Assembly: GCA_039917615.1 (NCBI GenBank)
Contig: JBDSJD010000017.1
Coordinates: 278,071-342,070, forward strand
DNA from: ZC4RG30 sp039917615
GTDB lineage: Bacteria > Pseudomonadota > Gammaproteobacteria > Steroidobacterales > Steroidobacteraceae
Length of the DNA stretch: 64,000 bases
Reading direction: 5' to 3'
Part shown: in pieces, positions 43,881 through 52,779 of the stretch
Numbering within the stretch: the first letter of the stretch is position 1
How the letters are laid out: each line of letters starts with the position of its first letter
Made by a program: the position numbers and the translations under genes
The notes under the pieces: model-generated
Told to the model about the DNA's origin: nothing
Seen by the model: the letters and a program-made list of their open reading frames with translations, nothing else
Databases searched by the model: none

Positions 43881-46097
43881 TCAACGGCGCTGCAGCTCAA
43901 AGCAGCGATGGATGCGCGGGTTGCCCTGGAAATCGAAGGGCAGCGTTGGCGCGGAGAGGTCCGCAACGCGAAATTCAGCAGATATAACGCTGTCGAGTTC
44001 GAAACGCTGGGCATTGGTGGAGAAGAGCAACATTCCCTCTGGCGCGAGCAGGCGCATGCAGTGGCCGATGAGCATGGCGTGGTCGCGCTGGGTGTCGAGA
44101 ATGTCCTGCATGCGTGCCGAGTTCGAGAACGTCGGTGGGTCGAGGAATATCAGGTCAAACACTGCGGCCGTGGGGTGCGCGGCGAGCCACTGGATCGCGT
44201 CAGCCTGGAGCAGTTGATGCTGCGGACCCTGCAGCCCATTCTCCGCAAGGTTCGCCGCAGCCCAGTCCAGATAGGTGCGCGACATGTCGACGCTGAGCGA
44301 CGACGCGGCGCCGCCTGCCACGGCATGCAGCGTGGCAGAACCCGTGTAACAGAACAGATTAAGGAAGCGCTTGCCGCCGGCACGCCTGCCAAGCAGCTGT
44401 CGCGTCAGCCGATGGTCGAGGAACAGGCCGGTATCGAGGTAATCGTCCAGATTCACCCGCACCTTGAGGCCACCCTCTTCCACGATGTGGAACTCTTCCC
44501 GGCGGTTGAGCTTCGCGTATTGCCCGCCATCCTTCTGCTTGCGACGGGTACGCAGGCGGATGTCGGTGAGCGGTATGCCGGTGACCTCCGGCAGCACTGC
44601 CAGGGCTTCCTCGCGACGGCGGCGCGCCGCTTCCGGATCCACCGTCGCGGGCGCCGCATATTCCTGCACGTAGAGCCAGCGTTTGCCTGCATCGGAGCCC
44701 GCTCCGGTGTAGAGATCGATAGCCAGCGCGTACTCCGGCATGTCGGCGTCGTAGATCCGCCAGCAACCCACATTCTCGCGGCGCGCGATCTTGCCCAGCC
44801 GCTGCACGTTCTTGCGCAGGCGGTTGGCGAACATCTGTGCACCGCTGCCCTGCGCGGTTGCAGGATCGTCGATGATGATGCCGCGGGTGGCTTCGCGGCG
44901 CGCCTTGCGCTCACCGGCGTTGAAGCGCAGCAGGCGGCATTCGATTGCGCCATTCCACACGGTATGCACGCGCGAGGCTTCGCAGCCGATCAGCTGGCCG
45001 AGCTGCGGCTCGCCGGTGATGACCACCGCGTTCCAGCCGGTGAAGCGCTCGCGCAATGCCACACCGATGGCGCGATGCGCGTCGGCGGCATCGTCGGTGC
45101 CTGGAATGCGCAGACCATACGGCGGATTCACGCACAGCAGGCCTGGCGGCGCATCGGCTGCATCGTTCTGCGGGCGCTGCTGCGCGATATCGCAGTGTTC
45201 GAAAATCAGGTCCCGGCCGACGCCGGCGCGCCGCGCATTCGCCTGCGCGGTGGCGATGGCCGCACGGTTGCGATCAGAGCCGCGCATGACCACCGGCAGC
45301 TGCTCCTGCATGCGCGCTTTCGCGGCGTCCACTACATCTTTCCACAGTCCGGAATCATGGCCACGCCAGCCCTGGAAACCCCAGAAATCACGCAGCAATC
45401 CCGGCGCGGTATTGGTGGCCATCCACGCGGCCTCGATGACGAAGGTGCCCGAGCCGCACATGGGATCAAGGAATTCGCCGCCCGCCGCGGCAATGCGCGG
45501 CCAGCCGGCGCGCATCAGGATGCCGGCAGCGATGTTCTCGCGCAGCGGTGCCTCACCGCCTGCCAGACGGTAGCCACGACGGCTCAGGCTGTCGCCGGCA
45601 AGGTCGATCAGCAGAGCCACCTCGTTGCGCTGCGAATGCGCATGCACCCGCAAATCCGGTCGCTGGGTTTCGATGCTCGGTCGATCGCGCGTGGTCTCAC
45701 GCAGCTGGTCGCAGATCGCGTCCTTCAGCTTCAGCGCGCCAAAATGCGTGTTGTTGATGGCGGGATGTTTGCCGGTGAATTCGCAGGCCAGCGTGCCCTT
45801 CGGATCCAGATGCTCACGCCAGTCGATGCCATGCGTGAAGTCGTAGAGATCCTCGGTGCTGCCGATGGGCGCGCGGCCGACTTCCAGCAGCACGCGGCTG
45901 GCCAGGCGCGATTCCAGGCAGGCGCGATAACCCACGGCGAGGGGGCCATCGAAGCCTACGCCGCCGCTGGTTTCCTTGATCGCGACGCCACCCAGCGCGA
46001 CGATCTCCGTGGCCAGCAGATCGGCAAAGCCACGCGGTGCGGTGGCAACGAAACGCAGCGGGCCGACAGCGGCCACGTCCGGCGTCGGTTCACTCAC
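43881..46097 (-). CDS. rlmKL: Bifunctional 23S rRNA methyltransferase RlmKL
   Basis: 738 aa from GTG 46097, overlapping the upstream stop (GTGA). Order: THUMP about 60-165 (DLYDFTHGIDWREHLDPKGT), RlmL m2G2445 methyltransferase with FLDPMCGSGTFVIEAAW and VNPPYGLR, then RlmK m7G2069 methyltransferase with RFLNLFCYTGSATLHAVAGG and FLDPPTFSNSARM. Modifies 23S rRNA during ribosome assembly. Co-transcribed with the aldehyde dehydrogenase only by position. Confidence 0.95.
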   Translation of the reverse strand: MSEPTPDVAAVGPLRFVATAPRGFADLLATEIVALGGVAIKETSGGVGFDGPLAVGYRACLESRLASRVLLEVGRAPIGSTEDLYDFTHGIDWREHLDPKGTLACEFTGKHPAINNTHFGALKLKDAICDQLRETTRDRPSIETQRPDLRVHAHSQRNEVALLIDLAGDSLSRRGYRLAGGEAPLRENIAAGILMRAGWPRIAAAGGEFLDPMCGSGTFVIEAAWMATNTAPGLLRDFWGFQGWRGHDSGLWKDVVDAAKARMQEQLPVVMRGSDRNRAAIATAQANARRAGVGRDLIFEHCDIAQQRPQNDAADAPPGLLCVNPPYGLRIPGTDDAADAHRAIGVALRERFTGWNAVVITGEPQLGQLIGCEASRVHTVWNGAIECRLLRFNAGERKARREATRGIIIDDPATAQGSGAQMFANRLRKNVQRLGKIARRENVGCWRIYDADMPEYALAIDLYTGAGSDAGKRWLYVQEYAAPATVDPEAARRRREEALAVLPEVTGIPLTDIRLRTRRKQKDGGQYAKLNRREEFHIVEEGGLKVRVNLDDYLDTGLFLDHRLTRQLLGRRAGGKRFLNLFCYTGSATLHAVAGGAASSLSVDMSRTYLDWAAANLAENGLQGPQHQLLQADAIQWLAAHPTAAVFDLIFLDPPTFSNSARMQDILDTQRDHAMLIGHCMRLLAPEGMLLFSTNAQRFELDSVISAEFRVADLSAPTLPFDFQGNPRIHRCFELQRR

Positions 46098-47590
46098 TGG
46101 AACTCGATCCAGGTGGTCTTGAGTTCGGTGAACTTGTCGAAGGCATGCAGCGACTTGTCGCGACCCATGCCGGACTGCTTGAAGCCACCGAAGGGCACGG
46201 TGATGTCGTCCGCGTCGTAGCAGTTCACGTACACCATGCCGGCACGGATGGCCCGCGACATGCGGTGCGCGGTGTTGAGATCCTGAGTCCATACCGCGGC
46301 AGCGAGGCCGTACGAGGTGTCGTTGGCGATGGCGATGGCCTCGGCTTCGTCGCGAAAAGTCAGGGTGGCGAGCACAGGTCCGAAGATTTCCTCGCGCGCG
46401 ATGCGCATGTCGGGAAGCACCCCGTCGAAGGCCGTGGGCTCGATGTAGCAGCCGCCACTGGCCTTGCGCACCTGCGCGCCGCCGAAGTTGAGGCGCGCGC
46501 CTTCCTGCGAGCCTGCGTGGATGTATCCCAGCACGCGCTGCATCTGCTGCGCGTCGACAATCGCGCCGAGTTTTGTGGTGGGGTCCAGCGGATCCCCCGG
46601 CGCAAGTTCGCCTGCGACCTTCGCAATCTGCTCGAGCATCTGATCCTTGAGACTTTCATGCACCACCAGGCGCGAACCCGCGGAGCACATCTGGCCCTGG
46701 TTGAAGAAGATCGCAAAGGCCGCGGCGCGTGCTGCGCGTTCCACATCGCCACAATCGGCCATTACGACGTTCGGCGACTTGCCGCCACATTCCAGCGACA
46801 CGCGTTTCAGGTTCGACTGCGCCGCATAGCCCATGACAAGCCGGCCGGTGGGCGTGGAACCGGTGAACGCGATGCCGTCGACATCCATGTGACTTGCCAG
46901 CGCTTTGCCGGCAGTGTGACCGAAGCCGGTCACTACATTGAACACCCCCGGTGGCAACCCTGCCTCAAGCGCCAGCTCCACCATGCGCAGGGCCGACAGC
47001 GGCGATTTTTCTGATGGCTTCAGCACGACGGAATTGCCGGCCGCAAGTATCGGCCCGAGTTTCCAGGCCGCCATGATCATCGGAAAGTTCCACGGCACGA
47101 TGGCACCCACCACACCCAGCGGCTCGCGGGTGATGAGCGCCAGCGATTGACGGCCGGTGGGAGCTACCTCGTCATAGATCTTGTCGATGGATTCGGCATA
47201 CCACTGGATACAGTTCGCGGTGGACGGCACATCCACGTTGAGGCTGTCGGCAATGGGCTTGCCCATGTCCAGCGTTTCAGTCAGCGCGAGCTCGTCGCCG
47301 TGCGTACGCAACAGGTCGGCGAAGCGCAGCAACACCTGTTTGCGATGGCTTGGCGCCGCGCGGGACCAGTCGCCGCGGTCGAAGGCGGCGCGGCCGCTGG
47401 CCACGGCAGCGTCGATATCGGGCGCATCGCCGGCAGCCACCTTCGCAATGACCCTGCCGTCCACCGGACTGATGCAGTCAAAGGTGGATCCGGAGGCTGC
47501 GGGAACGAAGCGGCCGTCGATAAACAGCTGCTGGCGCGGCTGCAGCGCCTGCGCGCGCGCGCGCCAGTCCGGTTGCGGTGTGGAACTCAT
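46094..47590 (-). CDS. puuC: Aldehyde dehydrogenase, PuuC-like
   Basis: 498 aa from ATG 47590. NAD-dependent ALDH with WNFPMIMAAWKLGPILAAGN, SLECGGKSPNVVMADC (Glu general base) and NQGQMCSAGSRLVVHESL (catalytic Cys). Closest in pattern to PuuC/AldB-type gamma-glutamyl-gamma-aminobutyraldehyde dehydrogenases (AWKLGPILAAGNSVVLKPSE), which would supply the missing third step of the Puu pathway, but it is 11 kb from puuAD. Specificity is inferred from context. Confidence 0.88.
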   Translation of the reverse strand: MSSTPQPDWRARAQALQPRQQLFIDGRFVPAASGSTFDCISPVDGRVIAKVAAGDAPDIDAAVASGRAAFDRGDWSRAAPSHRKQVLLRFADLLRTHGDELALTETLDMGKPIADSLNVDVPSTANCIQWYAESIDKIYDEVAPTGRQSLALITREPLGVVGAIVPWNFPMIMAAWKLGPILAAGNSVVLKPSEKSPLSALRMVELALEAGLPPGVFNVVTGFGHTAGKALASHMDVDGIAFTGSTPTGRLVMGYAAQSNLKRVSLECGGKSPNVVMADCGDVERAARAAAFAIFFNQGQMCSAGSRLVVHESLKDQMLEQIAKVAGELAPGDPLDPTTKLGAIVDAQQMQRVLGYIHAGSQEGARLNFGGAQVRKASGGCYIEPTAFDGVLPDMRIAREEIFGPVLATLTFRDEAEAIAIANDTSYGLAAAVWTQDLNTAHRMSRAIRAGMVYVNCYDADDITVPFGGFKQSGMGRDKSLHAFDKFTELKTTWIEFQ

Positions 47591-47656
47591 GTCATCTGCA
47601 TTATCGCTGCCGGGCGGTGGCGCGGGGACATGAACTTCCGATGCCCGCAATAGCAA

Positions 47657-47733
47657 AGGCCATCGACACTACCCTCCAGGCGTTAAGCCGGAGGGTCCTA
47701 CCGATGGCCTGAGCCTGCCCGGTTCTGCCGGGC
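47657..47733. other. Strong two-hairpin element beside the VPEID-CTERM gene
   Basis: An extended hairpin 47657-47710: 9-bp outer stem (AGGCCATCG), 5-nt internal loop, then ACCCTCC/GGAGGGT and GGC/GCC with a GTTAA loop. A second hairpin follows at 47717-47733 (GCCCGG-TTCTG-CCGGGC). Both lie between the small VPEID gene and the aldehyde dehydrogenase. No T-run, so not a classic terminator. Could be an RNA 3' end, a processed structure or a decayed mobile repeat. Confidence 0.5.
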
Positions 47734-47744
47734 GTGAAGTAAGT

Positions 47745-47921
47745 CTACTTCCTGCTGAAACGACTTCTGAGCACGGTCAATCCACCAAGCAACAGTGTCA
47801 CAGCGCTGCCGATCGATGCGGGATCGATCTCCGGCACCACGTATTCAACGTTGACTACTGCGGATGCGGCTCCTGTGAACGAACTCAGGATGGCCAGCAA
47901 CAGCAACTTCTTCTTATTCAT
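47745..47921 (-). CDS. VPEID-CTERM minimal sorting-signal protein
   Basis: 58 aa from ATG 47921, directly after a perfect GGAGG. N-terminal signal peptide (KKLLLLAILSSFTGAASA), only about eight residues (VVNVEYV), then the sorting signal VPEIDPASIGSAVTLLLGG, a hydrophobic helix and a basic end (RSRFSRK). It is the cognate substrate type of the exosortase E encoded 143 nt upstream on the same strand. Almost no passenger remains after both cleavages, so the released product would be a very short peptide. No clear promoter was assigned. Confidence 0.88.
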   Translation of the reverse strand: MNKKKLLLLAILSSFTGAASAVVNVEYVVPEIDPASIGSAVTLLLGGLTVLRSRFSRK

Positions 47922-48064
47922 GAATCCTCCTTCCGAACTCGTGGGCGAAAGCAAGTGCCCACTTCGCGAAAGACCGTATCACGGCTGCGACGGGTTGTCG
48001 AAATTCCGAGTATTTGCAAGCACTTATGTCAACTGGGCTGCAAATCGCCGCAGTCTTGCCGCTC

Positions 48065-49702
48065 TCACCACAACTGCCATTGATCAAAACAGAGCACCGC
48101 CACAGCCAACAGCGCATTGGTCGTGGCGTGGGCTGTCACCGCTTCACCGATGCGGCCCGTGTATCTCGCCAACACGCCATACACAAGGCCAGCAGCAATG
48201 CCGGGCGCCCAGAAGCTTCCGTGTGTCATTCCGAACAGCAGCGATGACAACAGCAATGCGGCTGGCGTTGCATCCTGCAGCCTTATCGAACTGAAATCCG
48301 CGCTGACGAACCGCCGCATCAGGAAGCCCCTGAACGCCAACTCCTCGGCAACAGGCACCGTGATTGCGGCAGCGGCAACCCGCGTGGCGATCCAGAACCC
48401 GCGCATTGCGGGCGACATTTCGCCGAGAGCAGCCGGCATCTGCGCTGGCTCCGTCAGCCAATGGGCGGCAGCAATCCAGACTCCAAATACCAGAATACCC
48501 CCGGCAATCCCTCGCCAGCTGAATCGCCAGCGCAGGGTCGAGTAGAACCTTCGATAGATCAGCAGAACCGTCACGCAGGCCAGCAGCCGCAATGAGTAGA
48601 AGGTCTCGAAGCCGGTCGAAATGGCGCTGGCCAGCATGCCCGCTGCAAGTATCGCGAGCAGGGGCAGGAGGAATGCGGCTACCGGAGGCACGCGCGAATG
48701 TTTCCTTGCAGGTTCGGCGGCAGGCGCTGGATCCGTCCGCTGCAACCACACCATCTGCCGACTCGCAATCGCCACGAGGAACGCTACGCCGAGGAAAAAT
48801 ATCCATCCGGCCTGGGAGTGAAAACCCGCCATGGCCACTTCCACAAAACCCATTTCTGCTATCGCGAACAACAGCGAAATCCGCACTGAGTTCAGCAGGA
48901 ATACAACGATGACTGCGGCGGGAACAATCAGCAATGCTCTGGGAAACCGGAACTCGCGGCGCAAGTGCCAAAGCCAGCCCAAGCAGAATACGAGCATCAG
49001 GCCGACGCCCTCGAGGCCCGAGCAGCCTTCGGCGACTTTCACCTGCAGACTTCCGGTTGCAAGAATCCGTTGTGCCGGGAAAACCTGCAGGTCTGGAAAG
49101 AAGGGCAGCAACTCGGCCTTGACCAGCGCAACCGTGACCGCCGTGGCCGGCTCCCACATCGATTGCGCAACAGGGATCATCAAAGTCGCCGCTGCGGCAA
49201 TCAACAATGCCCGCAGCTGCAATGGTCCGGTGGACTGGACCAGCAGTTTCCATTTGCCCCATGGCGCCAGTGCCCGCAACAGGGCGATAAGCGCCAAAGG
49301 AGCCAGTGCGTGGGGCAGGTAATAGGTCGCTCGGTCCGTCCAGGCGATGCCAACCGGGATCCGCGCCAGAAACTGTGGCCAGACAATCGGCACGAACAAC
49401 ACCAGGTGCAATGCCAGCCATCCCAAATGCAACGGCCTGCCGGAGAATTTCCGGGCAGCCTCGCGCGTAGCGAGGGATCCGTCCGTAACAGCAAGCATGA
49501 CCAGCGTGGCGGGCCAGGCCATCAGGAAGCAATACAGACTTTGTCCCGCAACGCCCAGCGGCAATGCCAGCGGATTGCCGGCGCGAAACACCATGCGCAG
49601 CACGAATTCCACCACCACCAGCGCACCCGCAAACGCGAGGCGCCACAGCAGTGGCAGGTAGGGTTGCAACGCAGTGTCGGAGCGGGTTCTCATTGCAGCC
49701 AT
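48065..49702 (-). CDS. xrtE: Exosortase E fused to a CPBP-type intramembrane protease (VPEID-CTERM system)
   Basis: 545 aa, about 14 membrane helices. N-terminal exosortase: catalytic Cys227 in KVAEGCSGLEGVGL, Arg274 in FLLNSVRISLLF and His295 in GFHSQAGW. C-terminal CPBP/Abi glutamic-type protease from about 395: PVAEELAFRGFLMRR (Glu453/454, Arg458), LLFGMTHGSFW (His494) and HATTNALL (His525, Asn529), all residues present. This fusion is the known exosortase E/protease type. It would cleave VPEID signals; its one visible target is the adjacent 58-aa protein. Start ATG 49702; ATG 49693 is possible. Confidence 0.93.
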   Translation of the reverse strand: MAAMRTRSDTALQPYLPLLWRLAFAGALVVVEFVLRMVFRAGNPLALPLGVAGQSLYCFLMAWPATLVMLAVTDGSLATREAARKFSGRPLHLGWLALHLVLFVPIVWPQFLARIPVGIAWTDRATYYLPHALAPLALIALLRALAPWGKWKLLVQSTGPLQLRALLIAAAATLMIPVAQSMWEPATAVTVALVKAELLPFFPDLQVFPAQRILATGSLQVKVAEGCSGLEGVGLMLVFCLGWLWHLRREFRFPRALLIVPAAVIVVFLLNSVRISLLFAIAEMGFVEVAMAGFHSQAGWIFFLGVAFLVAIASRQMVWLQRTDPAPAAEPARKHSRVPPVAAFLLPLLAILAAGMLASAISTGFETFYSLRLLACVTVLLIYRRFYSTLRWRFSWRGIAGGILVFGVWIAAAHWLTEPAQMPAALGEMSPAMRGFWIATRVAAAAITVPVAEELAFRGFLMRRFVSADFSSIRLQDATPAALLLSSLLFGMTHGSFWAPGIAAGLVYGVLARYTGRIGEAVTAHATTNALLAVAVLCFDQWQLW

Positions 49703-49763
49703 TAAATGGCCGCGTCGACAACACCGAAGCCGATCATTCGGCAGTTTTCGGCAAATCCCTGCG

Positions 49764-50312
49764 CTAGAACGTCGGCGGCGTGCTGCAGCTCACGATCTCG
49801 CAGACTTCCTTCCCGGGGTTGCGGAAGCGATGCGGCAGGTTGCTCGCGAAGTAATACGCCTCACCTGGCCCGAGCACGCGGACTTCGTTGGCCACGGTCA
49901 GTTCGATGCGCCCCCGCACCACCACACCGCCCTCTTCGCCCTTGTGGGTGAGCATCTCCTCGCCGGTTGCAGCGCCGGGCTGGTAAAGCTCGTGCAGCAG
50001 GGTCATCTGGCGGCCACTGCGCGTGGCAGCTACCAGACGCAACGAGACTTCCTCATTACCGATTTCCAGCAGCTCGTCGGCGGCATAGCAGGCCGGTGTG
50101 CGCTGGTTGAAATCCCCGGTAAAGAATTCCGCCAGCGACATCGGAATGCCATCCAGCAATTTCTTGAGCGAGCTAACGGACGGGCTCACCCGGTTCATTT
50201 CCACCAATGAGATCAGTCCATTGGTGACCCCGGCACGGCGTGCCAGCTCGCGCTGCGAGAGGGCATGCATCACGCGGATGGCGCGCAAACGCGCGCCGAC
50301 ATCGATGTTCAT
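49764..50312 (-). CDS. puuR: XRE-cupin transcriptional regulator, PuuR-like
   Basis: 182 aa from ATG 50312; the open frame upstream is shadow. HTH about residues 8-60 (LRAIRVMHALSQRELARRAG, GLISLVEMNRVSPSVSSLKK), cupin about 105-180 (GRIELTVANEVRVLGPGEAYYF). Same layout as PuuR, the putrescine-responsive repressor of the puu genes; the cupin would sense putrescine or a derivative. Divergent from the omega-aminotransferase with a 99-nt gap, so it probably controls that gene and itself. Confidence 0.88.
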   Translation of the reverse strand: MNIDVGARLRAIRVMHALSQRELARRAGVTNGLISLVEMNRVSPSVSSLKKLLDGIPMSLAEFFTGDFNQRTPACYAADELLEIGNEEVSLRLVAATRSGRQMTLLHELYQPGAATGEEMLTHKGEEGGVVVRGRIELTVANEVRVLGPGEAYYFASNLPHRFRNPGKEVCEIVSCSTPPTF

Positions 50313-50411
50313 AGTGTTTAGGATTATCGACAAACCCTTGTTATTTGGGTATGTATCGCCCCAAGTGTCAACTTTTCTTATCATCGGCGCCTGATCCCGC
50401 CAGGAGTCCTC
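50313..50411. promoter_or_regulatory. Divergent control region between puuR and the omega-aminotransferase
   Basis: 99 AT-rich nucleotides that must hold both promoters. ATCGACAA at 50326-50333 also occurs in the puuD/puuB divergent gap (35541-35548). An AGGAG precedes the aminotransferase ATG. Confidence 0.4.
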
Positions 50412-51758
50412 ATGAATGCCCGCCCCGCAGATTTCGCCCCCCGCGCCCTGACCCGCGAGGAGCTCGAAGCGCACTGGATGCCTTTCAGTGCCAATCGTCA
50501 TTTCAAAGCGAATCCCCGCATTCTTTCGCATGCCAGGGGCGTGCATTACTGGACCGCCGATGGCCGCGAGATCCTGGATGGCGTCGCCGGCCTGTGGTGC
50601 GTCAATGCGGGCCATGGCCGCAAGGAGATCAGTCAGGCGGTTGCGAAGTCCCTGGAGCAGATGGATTTTGCCCCGCCCTTCAACATGGGCCACCCGCAGG
50701 CGTTTGACCTTGCCAACAAGGTCGCGAAGATTGCGCCAGCCGGACTCGATCATGTGTTCTTCGTGAACTCGGGTTCCGAAGCCGTCGACACGGCGCTCAA
50801 GATCGCCCTGCAGTATCAGCGCCTCAAGGGCGAGGCCGGCCGCACCCGACTGATCGGCCGCGAGCGCGGGTATCACGGTGTCAACCTCGGCGGCACATCA
50901 GTGGGCGGCATGGTGCCAAATCGCAAGGCCTGGGGACCGGTGATGGTGCCTGGCGTGGATCACCTGCCCCACACCCACAACCTGGCAAAAAACGCGTTTT
51001 CAAAGGGTATGCCGGAGCACGGCGCGGAACTGGCGAACGAACTGGAACGCCTGGTGGCGTTGCACGATGCCTCCAGCATTGCCGCAGTCATTGTCGAACC
51101 CATCGCAGGGTCAACCGGCGTGCTGGTGCCGCCAAAGGGTTATCTGCAACGCTTGCGTGAGCTGTGCACGAAGCACGGCATCCTCTTGATCTTCGACGAG
51201 GTGATCACGGGCTTCGGCCGCACGGGTTCGGCGTTCGGTGCGCAGGAATTCGGCGTGACGCCGGACATCATCACCTGCGCCAAGGGCCTGACCAATGGCT
51301 CCGTGCCCATGGGCGCAGTGATCGTGAAGAAGGAAATCCACGACGCTTTCATGGTGGGACCAGAAGCCGCGGTGGAGCTGTTCCATGGCTACACCTACAG
51401 CAGCCACCCCACCGCCTGCGCGGCGGGCATCGCGACGCTCGATATCTACGAACGTGAAGGAATATTCGAGCGGGTGAAAACCCTCGCGCCGTACTGGGAA
51501 AACGCGGTGCACAGCCTGAAGGGCCTGCCGGGAGTAACCGACATCCGCAATTATGGCCTGGTGGCAGCCATTGAATATGAGCCCATCGCGGGCAGCCCCG
51601 GCGCGCGCGGTTTCAACACCTTCCTGAAGGCTTTCGATGCCGGCATCCTGGTGCGTGCCGCCGGTGACATCACCGCGTTGTCACCGCCCTTGATCATGGA
51701 AAAGCCACAGATCGACCAGCTGGTCGAGACGCTGGGTAGAGTCATCAAGTCGATGTAA
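50412..51758 (+). CDS. Omega-aminotransferase (beta-alanine/pyruvate type)
   Basis: 448 aa class III aminotransferase. EELEAHWMPFSANRHFKANP at the N-terminus matches omega-amino-acid:pyruvate aminotransferases; FFVNSGSEAVDTALKIAL, GRERGYHGVNLGGTSVGGM, IFDEVITGFGRTGSAFGAQ and PLP lysine TCAKGLTNGSVPMGAV complete the active site. Likely substrates are beta-alanine, GABA or polyamine-derived amines. Divergent from puuR, ends at a strong terminator. Confidence 0.93.
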   Translation: MNARPADFAPRALTREELEAHWMPFSANRHFKANPRILSHARGVHYWTADGREILDGVAGLWCVNAGHGRKEISQAVAKSLEQMDFAPPFNMGHPQAFDLANKVAKIAPAGLDHVFFVNSGSEAVDTALKIALQYQRLKGEAGRTRLIGRERGYHGVNLGGTSVGGMVPNRKAWGPVMVPGVDHLPHTHNLAKNAFSKGMPEHGAELANELERLVALHDASSIAAVIVEPIAGSTGVLVPPKGYLQRLRELCTKHGILLIFDEVITGFGRTGSAFGAQEFGVTPDIITCAKGLTNGSVPMGAVIVKKEIHDAFMVGPEAAVELFHGYTYSSHPTACAAGIATLDIYEREGIFERVKTLAPYWENAVHSLKGLPGVTDIRNYGLVAAIEYEPIAGSPGARGFNTFLKAFDAGILVRAAGDITALSPPLIMEKPQIDQLVETLGRVIKSM

Positions 51759-51771
51759 GCGCTCCGATTGC

Positions 51772-51820
51772 AGCAACGAAAAAAGGCCCGGCGCTTGCGC
51801 ACCGGGCCTTTTTCGTTGCT
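51772..51820. terminator. Strong bidirectional terminator
   Basis: Long near-perfect hairpin: AGCAACGAAAAAAGGCCCGG pairs with its complement around a loop of about 10 nt, giving A-run and T-run on both sides. Terminates the omega-aminotransferase (plus) and the first TorF gene (minus). Confidence 0.92.
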
Positions 51821-51855
51821 GCCACATTGCTGCGGCAGAAAGCGGTCGGCAGGTC

Positions 51856-52530
51856 TTATTTGCGCCAGGGCAGCGTCGTTGAAAGCGATGCGATCCAGGC
51901 GTTGCGTCCCACCACAGGATCTTTGAAGTCATTGCTGTTGACGTACTTCACATTGAGGTCGAACTTTCCCAGAGCCTTCGTCAGGCCGACGGAATAATCC
52001 ACGTACTCGTAGTGGCTGTAGGCTTCGCCGAAGCTGTAACCGGCGTGCACACCGAGCGTCAAGCCATGCGGCAGCGGAACAGCAGCGTTCGCTTCGGCAT
52101 ATACAGATTTCTCGTTGTAGTAGTCCGGCGCGAACCAGACCTTGCCGCTGAACATGCCCTTGCTGATGCCGGCATACACCTCGTAGGTGTCCTTCAGAGC
52201 GTGCGAGCTGGGAAAAGTATAGAAAATGGCGCCGACGTCATAGCCAAAGCTTTCATTGGAATCGCCACCGGCAAAGCCCGCCATGAGGTCGAGTTCCCAA
52301 ACCGCATCGTTGTTTAAATCAACTTCGCTGGCCCACGCGCCAAAATACGCGCCGTTATCAACCTTGAAGTTCAGCCCCAGCTGCAAGGTCTCGCTCTCGT
52401 CGTTCTGCGAGAGACCACGGAAGTCATAGTCCGTCACGAGGGCTGGCGTCATGCTGAACTCGATAGCGGCATTCGCAGCACCGGCCACAGCGAGCAAGGC
52501 AGAGGCCACAGCAATTCGGGACTTTATCAT
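51856..52530 (-). CDS. TorF-family porin, copy 1
   Basis: 224 aa. Signal MIKSRIAVASALLAVAGAANA, then a beta-barrel of the TIGR02001/TorF type: TPALVTDYDFRGLSQNDESE, LDLMAGFAGGDSNESFGYDVG, and a terminal strand ASLSTTLPWRK. Outer-membrane channel of unknown solute. Paralogue of the gene at 52780-53469 with the same start (MIKSRIAVA) and the same promoter layout. Confidence 0.9.
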   Translation of the reverse strand: MIKSRIAVASALLAVAGAANAAIEFSMTPALVTDYDFRGLSQNDESETLQLGLNFKVDNGAYFGAWASEVDLNNDAVWELDLMAGFAGGDSNESFGYDVGAIFYTFPSSHALKDTYEVYAGISKGMFSGKVWFAPDYYNEKSVYAEANAAVPLPHGLTLGVHAGYSFGEAYSHYEYVDYSVGLTKALGKFDLNVKYVNSNDFKDPVVGRNAWIASLSTTLPWRK

Positions 52531-52602
52531 TATGAATTTCTCCTCAAATCAGACATTAAACGAGCAGTTGTTGTAGGCACCCTACGTCTCGGCTTGGCGA
52601 CT

Positions 52603-52630
52603 AGCCTACCAGTATCCAGTGTCCTGTAAA
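52603..52630 (-). promoter_or_regulatory. Promoter of TorF copy 1 (conserved with copy 2)
   Basis: On the minus strand TTTACA (52625-52630), 16 nt, then TAGGCT (52603-52608), 73 nt before the ATG. Copy 2 has TTTACG-N16-TACGCT at the matching distance (70 nt). A shared 17-nt leader block follows at 52569-52585. The rest of the gap 52531-52779 holds nothing else recognisable. Confidence 0.55.
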
Positions 52631-52779
52631 GACTGAGCAGCAAACAGCCCCGACCAGAGGCGATCAAGCCAACCTTCACGGGGGTCTCGGTGAGAGAATC
52701 CGGGTTCAAATTGCATATTTGTGGTGTTAACGCAACGTGCGCAGGGTGCGAGACGTACGCGCTGGCGGTACATAAGGGC

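Noticed and set aside
43908..46220. 770-codon plus-strand frame opposite rlmKL
   Set aside because: Antisense shadow of a well-defined methyltransferase gene; no recognisable fold or ribosome-binding site.
47657..47733. Cyclic-di-GMP-I riboswitch or integron attC site
   Set aside because: The stems resemble neither consensus well enough: no GAAA-loop helix pair for the riboswitch, and the GTTAA loop region does not form attC core sites.
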